Origin: Stagnihabitans lacustris | GTDB taxonomy: Bacteria; Pseudomonadota; Alphaproteobacteria; Rhodobacterales; Rhodobacteraceae | DNA length: 64,000 nucleotides | NCBI RefSeq assembly: GCF_025950525.1 | Contig: NZ_JAPDGS010000006.1 | Coordinates: 124,001-188,000 of the forward strand | Reading direction: 5' to 3' | Shown here: positions 60,508 to 64,000 of the stretch, piece by piece | Numbering within the stretch: the stretch's first letter is position 1 | How the letters are laid out: every line of letters starts with the position of its first letter | Translations under genes and position numbers: made by a program | Notes under the pieces: model-generated | What the model was told of the DNA's origin: nothing | The model's input: only the letters and a program-made list of their open reading frames with translations | Database searches by the model: none

Positions 60508-61533
60508 TCACTTCTGCAGTTCGGTCCAGATCGCGGTGATATACTCTTGCGACTTGCCGGTGCAGGTCTTCAGGAACACGCCTTTGGCCTTGAACTCCTC
60601 CGGGATGGCGATTTCGGGCGCATCCTTCATATCGGCCGGCATGAACTCTTCCGACCCGGTGATCCCGTTGCCATAGCGCGCAAAGGCCGAGATCAACGCG
60701 GCATTTTCGGGCAAGGCGATGAAGTCGAGGAACTTGTAGGCCTCTTCGACATTCTTGGCATCCGACAAAAGCATCACCTGATCCATGAAGATCGGGAAGC
60801 CTTCCTTGGGATAGCCAAAGCTGACATCGGCATTGGCCAGACGCGAGCGGAACATCGCGCCGTTCCAATAGACCGTCGCCTTGACGTCATTCGAGCCCAT
60901 CTTTTCGGTCATGCCGTAGTCCATCGAGACCCATTTCGGCTTGGCCTCCAACAGCTTGTCGCGGACCTTCTTCATCAACTCGGCATCCTCCGAGCAGGGT
61001 TGGCCGCCCAGATACATCGTGGCCATGGCCAGGACGTCGTTCATCTCGGGCGTCACGTTGATCTTGCCTGCGACTTCCGCCGGCGGGTCCAGCCAGATGG
61101 CACTGGTGTTGATATCGCCGGCATAAAGCGTCTTGTTCATGCCGATGCCGGTCGTCCCCCACTGCCACGGGATCGAGAATTTGCGGCCCGGGTCATATTC
61201 AACGCCCATCCACTCAGGCGCGATATTGCCGTGATGCGGGATCTTGGTCAGGTCCAGTTCCTGAACCAGGCCCTTTTCCACATAGATCGGCACGTAATTG
61301 GCCGAGGGCACGACCAGGTCAAAGCCCGAACCACCGGCCTCGATCTTGGCCAGAGCCGTGTCATTGCTGTCGTAATCCGTGACCGTGACCTTGATCCCGG
61401 TCTCGGCCTCGAACTTGGCCAACAGCTCGGGGTTGGTATAGTCGCCCCAGTTGAACAGCTGCAATTCGCGCTCGGCCTGGGCGGTCGCAGCCAGTCCCAT
61501 CAGCATCGCCGTCGCCGTCATCAGTTTTTTCAT
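60508..61533 (-). CDS. potD: polyamine-type ABC transporter substrate-binding protein
   Basis: A 341-residue periplasmic protein with a signal peptide (LMTATAMLMGLAATAQA, cleavage near residue 22) and a PotD/PotF-like body: LQLFNWGDYTNPELLAKFE, YDSNDTALAKIEAGGSGFDL, PWQWGTTGIGMNKTLYAG. PotF-type proteins bind putrescine or spermidine. ATG 61533 is used; an in-frame GTG lies one codon upstream. GGGAGC precedes it. First gene of potDIHA, encoded ahead of the two permeases. Confidence 0.93.
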   Translation of the reverse strand: MKKLMTATAMLMGLAATAQAERELQLFNWGDYTNPELLAKFEAETGIKVTVTDYDSNDTALAKIEAGGSGFDLVVPSANYVPIYVEKGLVQELDLTKIPHHGNIAPEWMGVEYDPGRKFSIPWQWGTTGIGMNKTLYAGDINTSAIWLDPPAEVAGKINVTPEMNDVLAMATMYLGGQPCSEDAELMKKVRDKLLEAKPKWVSMDYGMTEKMGSNDVKATVYWNGAMFRSRLANADVSFGYPKEGFPIFMDQVMLLSDAKNVEEAYKFLDFIALPENAALISAFARYGNGITGSEEFMPADMKDAPEIAIPEEFKAKGVFLKTCTGKSQEYITAIWTELQK

Positions 61534-61568
61534 CACAAGCTCCCTGTTGTATCCGTCTTTTGTTGGTT

Positions 61569-61602
61569 TCAGTCTTTCTTGCGGGTCAGTCTTTCTTGCG
61601 GG
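61569..61602 (-). repeat. 17-bp tandem duplication at the potI stop
   Basis: The 17-bp unit TCAGTCTTTCTTGCGGG occurs at 61569-61585 and 61586-61602. The second copy contains the potI stop codon (61586-61588) and its last codons (Arg-Lys-Lys-Asp); the first lies just after the stop on the minus strand. Confidence 0.75.
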
Positions 61603-62380
61603 TCAGGGCCATGAAGACCACCAGCAAGACCACCGTCAGCCCCAGAAGCATGGTCGAGATCGCATAGACCTCGGTCGAGACCTGACGCCGGATTTGCCCC
61701 AGCATATAGGTGGGCAAAGTGTCCTGCCCGGCCGATTTCACAAAGACGGTGATCACCACGTCATCCAGCGAGGTGACAAAGGCCAGCATCATCCCGGCCA
61801 ATATCCCCGGCAAGAGCAAAGGCAGCGTCACCCGGCGAAAGGTCGCCCAGGGCGTCGCGTAAAGATCGGCGGCCGCGGTTTCCAGCGTCAGGTCCATGCT
61901 TTCCAGCCGCGCCCGGATCGGCAAATAGGCAAAGGGGATGCAAAAGGCCGAATGGGCCAGCACCAGATAGCCCATGCCCTGATAGCCAAGATTGACCTTG
62001 AACCAGGCGAAAAAGATCAACAGCGCCACCGCGGTCACGATCTCGGGCACCATCAGGGGCTGGTTGATCATCACATAGATGAAGGTCTGGCCCTTGAACC
62101 TGCCGCGCCGCGTCGTCCCCAGCGCGGCCATCGTCGCCACCGCGGTCGAGATCACCGCCGCCACCGCCGCCAGCCACAGGCTGCGGATCGTCGCGTCCTT
62201 GACCTGGTCATTGGCCCAGGCCTTTGTGAACCATTGCAGGCCAATGCCCTCCCAATGGGCCAGATCCTCGCCCGAATTGAAGGAATAGACCACCAGGATC
62301 ACGATGGGCAGATACAGCGCCGCAAAAACCGTCATCGAGATCGTGGTAAAGCCCGGCAGATGGGTGACATCCTTAGCCAC
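61586..62380 (-). CDS. potI: polyamine-type ABC transporter permease
   Basis: A 264-residue inner-membrane permease with about six helices and the EAA-type loop ETAAADLYATPWATFRRVTLP that contacts the ATPase. PotC/PotI-like start (TTISMTVFAALYLPIVILVVYSFN). Start is GTG 62380, overlapping the potH stop by 8 bp; the final codons are duplicated after the stop. Forms the channel with potH. Confidence 0.92.
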   Translation of the reverse strand: MAKDVTHLPGFTTISMTVFAALYLPIVILVVYSFNSGEDLAHWEGIGLQWFTKAWANDQVKDATIRSLWLAAVAAVISTAVATMAALGTTRRGRFKGQTFIYVMINQPLMVPEIVTAVALLIFFAWFKVNLGYQGMGYLVLAHSAFCIPFAYLPIRARLESMDLTLETAAADLYATPWATFRRVTLPLLLPGILAGMMLAFVTSLDDVVITVFVKSAGQDTLPTYMLGQIRRQVSTEVYAISTMLLGLTVVLLVVFMALTRKKD

Positions 62381-63350
62381 GTGTCACCTCCCGGTTCGCG
62401 AAACGCACATAGACGAGAAGCGCCGCCGTCACGATCACCAGCAAGGTGACGGACAACGAGGCCCCCAGCGGCCAATTCCGCCCCTGGCCGAATTGCAGCT
62501 CGATGAAGTTGCCGATCATCATCTGTTTGCCGCCGCCCAGGATGCGCGGCGTGACATAGGCCCCCAGTGCCGGCACAAAGACCAGGATCGACCCGGCGAT
62601 GATCCCCGGCTTGACCACCGGCAGGATGATCCGCCGCAAGACCTGCAACCGGGTCGCATAAAGGTCGTAACCCGCCTCCAGCAGGCGCATGTCGAACCGG
62701 TCGATGGCGGCAAACAGCGGCAAAACCATCAGCGGCAGATAGACATAGGTCATGCCGATAAAGACGGCGGTGTCGGTATAGATGATCTGGATCGGCTCGG
62801 TGATCAGCCCCAACCCGATCAGGATATTGTTCAACAGGCCCTCGGTGCGCAGGATCTCGTTGATGGCGAGGGTGCGGATCAGCAGGTTGGTCCAGAACGG
62901 GATCGTGATCAGGAACAGCCACAGCCCGCGTTGGCGCTGTGGCCGGGTTGCGATGAACCAGGCGGTTGGAAAGCCCACGGCAAAGGTGAAGGCCGTCGTC
63001 ATCAGCGACAGTTTCACCGACCGCCACAGGATCGACAGATGCGCGTCCTCCAGCCGCAGCGTGTCGTCAAACACGTCGCGGGTGAACAGGATGCCGGTCC
63101 AGGCGTCCGTCGAAAAGCCCCATTCGACATTGCCATATTCGCCCGGCGTCAAAAAGGAATAGACCAGCATGATCAGCAGGGGGCCAACCGCGGCCAGGGC
63201 CAACAGCACTAGGGCGGGGGTCGACAGCAGCCAGCCGCTGCGGACGCTGGCCTTGACCAAGGCCTGTTCGGCGGCAGAGGCCCCGGTAGAGGTTTGATTG
63301 CCGGACGCCGGTTTACTGGACGCCGTTTTACCAGACGCGGGCCCGCTCAT
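62373..63350 (-). CDS. potH: polyamine-type ABC transporter permease
   Basis: A 325-residue permease of the PotB/PotH type. A Ser/Ala/Gly-rich N-terminal tail ([20 protein letters not shown]), not seen in E. coli PotH, precedes the first helix ([20 protein letters not shown]). The EAA loop [21 protein letters not shown] is clear. The periplasmic segment is long ([20 protein letters not shown]). ATG 63350 overlaps the potA stop as ATGA. Confidence 0.92.
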   Translation of the reverse strand: MSGPASGKTASSKPASGNQTSTGASAAEQALVKASVRSGWLLSTPALVLLALAAVGPLLIMLVYSFLTPGEYGNVEWGFSTDAWTGILFTRDVFDDTLRLEDAHLSILWRSVKLSLMTTAFTFAVGFPTAWFIATRPQRQRGLWLFLITIPFWTNLLIRTLAINEILRTEGLLNNILIGLGLITEPIQIIYTDTAVFIGMTYVYLPLMVLPLFAAIDRFDMRLLEAGYDLYATRLQVLRRIILPVVKPGIIAGSILVFVPALGAYVTPRILGGGKQMMIGNFIELQFGQGRNWPLGASLSVTLLVIVTAALLVYVRFANREVTRG

Positions 63351-64000
63351 TCTTCCAGCACCTGCAAGGCGCCCGGCACGAAGCGCAGCCCGATGCCCTG
63401 GCCGATCTGCAACCCACTTTCGCCATCCGAGGGCGATTGCAGGCGGGCCGTGACCTCGGTCCCGTCGGGAAGGGACATGTGACAATGGGTGTCGGTGCCG
63501 AAATAAACCAGGTTGGTGATCTTGGCCGGGATATCGCCCTCGGCCTCGGGGACGAGGCGCAGCTGTTCGGGGCGGATCGTCAGGGTGACGCGGTCGGCCT
63601 GCGCCGCAGGGGCCTGCACCACGATGCCGCAATCCAGCCTGTAACCCATGGGGTCCCGCGTCGCGCCCAGGAAATTCGTCTCGCCGATAAAGCTGGCGAC
63701 AAAGCGGTTCTTGGGCCGGGTGTAGATCTCTTTCGGGCTGCCCACCTGTTGCAGATGGCCCGCGCTCATGACGCCGATCCGGTCGGACATGGTCAGCGCC
63801 TCTTCCTGGTCATGGGTGACAAAGACAAAGGTGATGCCGGTCTCGGTCTGCAGACGTTTCAACTCGATCTGCATTTCCTTGCGCAGCTTCAGATCCAGCG
63901 CCGACAGGGGTTCGTCCAACAGCAGAACCTTGGGCTGCGGCGCCAGCGCCCGCGCCAGGGCCACCCGCTGTTGCTGGCCGCCCGAAAGCTGGCTGGTCTT
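63347..64000 (-). CDS. potA: polyamine-type ABC transporter ATPase, C-terminal part
   Basis: The last 217 residues of an ABC ATPase; the N-terminal part with Walker A lies beyond the right edge. Visible are the signature [15 protein letters not shown], Walker [15 protein letters not shown]-loop [15 protein letters not shown] and the C-terminal TOBE-type domain ([37 protein letters not shown]) found in PotA/CysA-like regulators. It overlaps potH by 4 bp, completing potDIHA. Confidence 0.93.
   Translation of the reverse strand, partial: KTSQLSGGQQQRVALARALAPQPKVLLLDEPLSALDLKLRKEMQIELKRLQTETGITFVFVTHDQEEALTMSDRIGVMSAGHLQQVGSPKEIYTRPKNRFVASFIGETNFLGATRDPMGYRLDCGIVVQAPAAQADRVTLTIRPEQLRLVPEAEGDIPAKITNLVYFGTDTHCHMSLPDGTEVTARLQSPSDGESGLQIGQGIGLRFVPGALQVLEE

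Overview
The window is a gene-dense, GC-rich bacterial chromosome segment. Gene content and protein style point to an alphaproteobacterium of the Rhodobacterales (Rhodobacter/Paracoccus-like). Indicators are a phosphatidylcholine synthase, a phaAB pair, a BioMNY biotin transporter, a short aa3-oxidase subunit IV, a PutR/PutA divergent pair and many small conserved Rhodobacterales proteins. I assign order level only. No insertion sequence, prophage, CRISPR array or rRNA was seen; the single RNA gene is an elongator tRNA-Met.

Layout. 1-2.4 kb: an APC permease (cut by the edge) divergent from pabB-pabC. 2.4-6 kb: pcs, an EF-hand protein, xerC-DUF484. 6.2-7.4 kb: an enolase-superfamily enzyme behind two tandem operator-like palindromes, followed by a repeat array. 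7.8-13.7 kb: zinc-ribbon protein, YghU-type GST, RTX protein, zapE, tag, an EAL phosphodiesterase. 13.9-15.9 kb: phaA-phaB. 16.3-25.8 kb: YddG-like exporter, YdcH, trmN6, DUF2007, polyprenyl synthase, membrane protein, greA, ETF-QO, TPR lipid/secretory protein, ispE. 25.9-31.8 kb: suhB-type phosphatase, bioMNY facing an aroQ / acyl-CoA ligase / thiolase operon. 31.9-43.5 kb: dnaE, GNAT-mobA, lipoprotein, CcoX-like subunit IV, MBL hydrolase, acyl-CoA dehydrogenase, Sua5-type TsaC, hydantoinase A. 43.8 kb: tRNA-Met. 43.9-50 kb: a two-component system divergent from an exported Asp/His-rich protein, a DUF2271 protein, a PepSY-flavodoxin-reductase fusion and ApbE. 50-57.6 kb: tal, a tiny basic protein, DCC thiol protein, putR/putA, slyX, DUF1178, NUDIX. 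57.6-64 kb: KdtA-like transferase, amidase, and potDIHA polyamine-type ABC transporter (potA cut by the right edge).

The most interesting unit is 43.9-50 kb. A sensor kinase with an acidic, ExxE-containing periplasmic loop, an exported Asp/His-rich protein, a DUF2271 protein carrying a flavinylation-like TGAS motif, a four-helix PepSY protein fused to FMN and FAD/NAD domains, and an FMN transferase together look like a metal-responsive transmembrane flavin electron-transfer (ferric or flavin reductase) system. Period-11 direct repeats lie between the two divergent operons and are probably the response-regulator binding sites.

The second theme is small dispersed repeats: paired CTGCCGACTG elements about 40 bp apart (a four-unit array at 7.5 kb, one pair at 19.5 kb, one pair inside the putA reading frame), a 45-bp element at 15.95 and 56.2 kb, an AAATATCC-hairpin element at 16.0, 41.3 and 60.4 kb, and several local tandem duplications just after stop codons. 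All functional statements are from reading the sequence and from family knowledge; no search was run.
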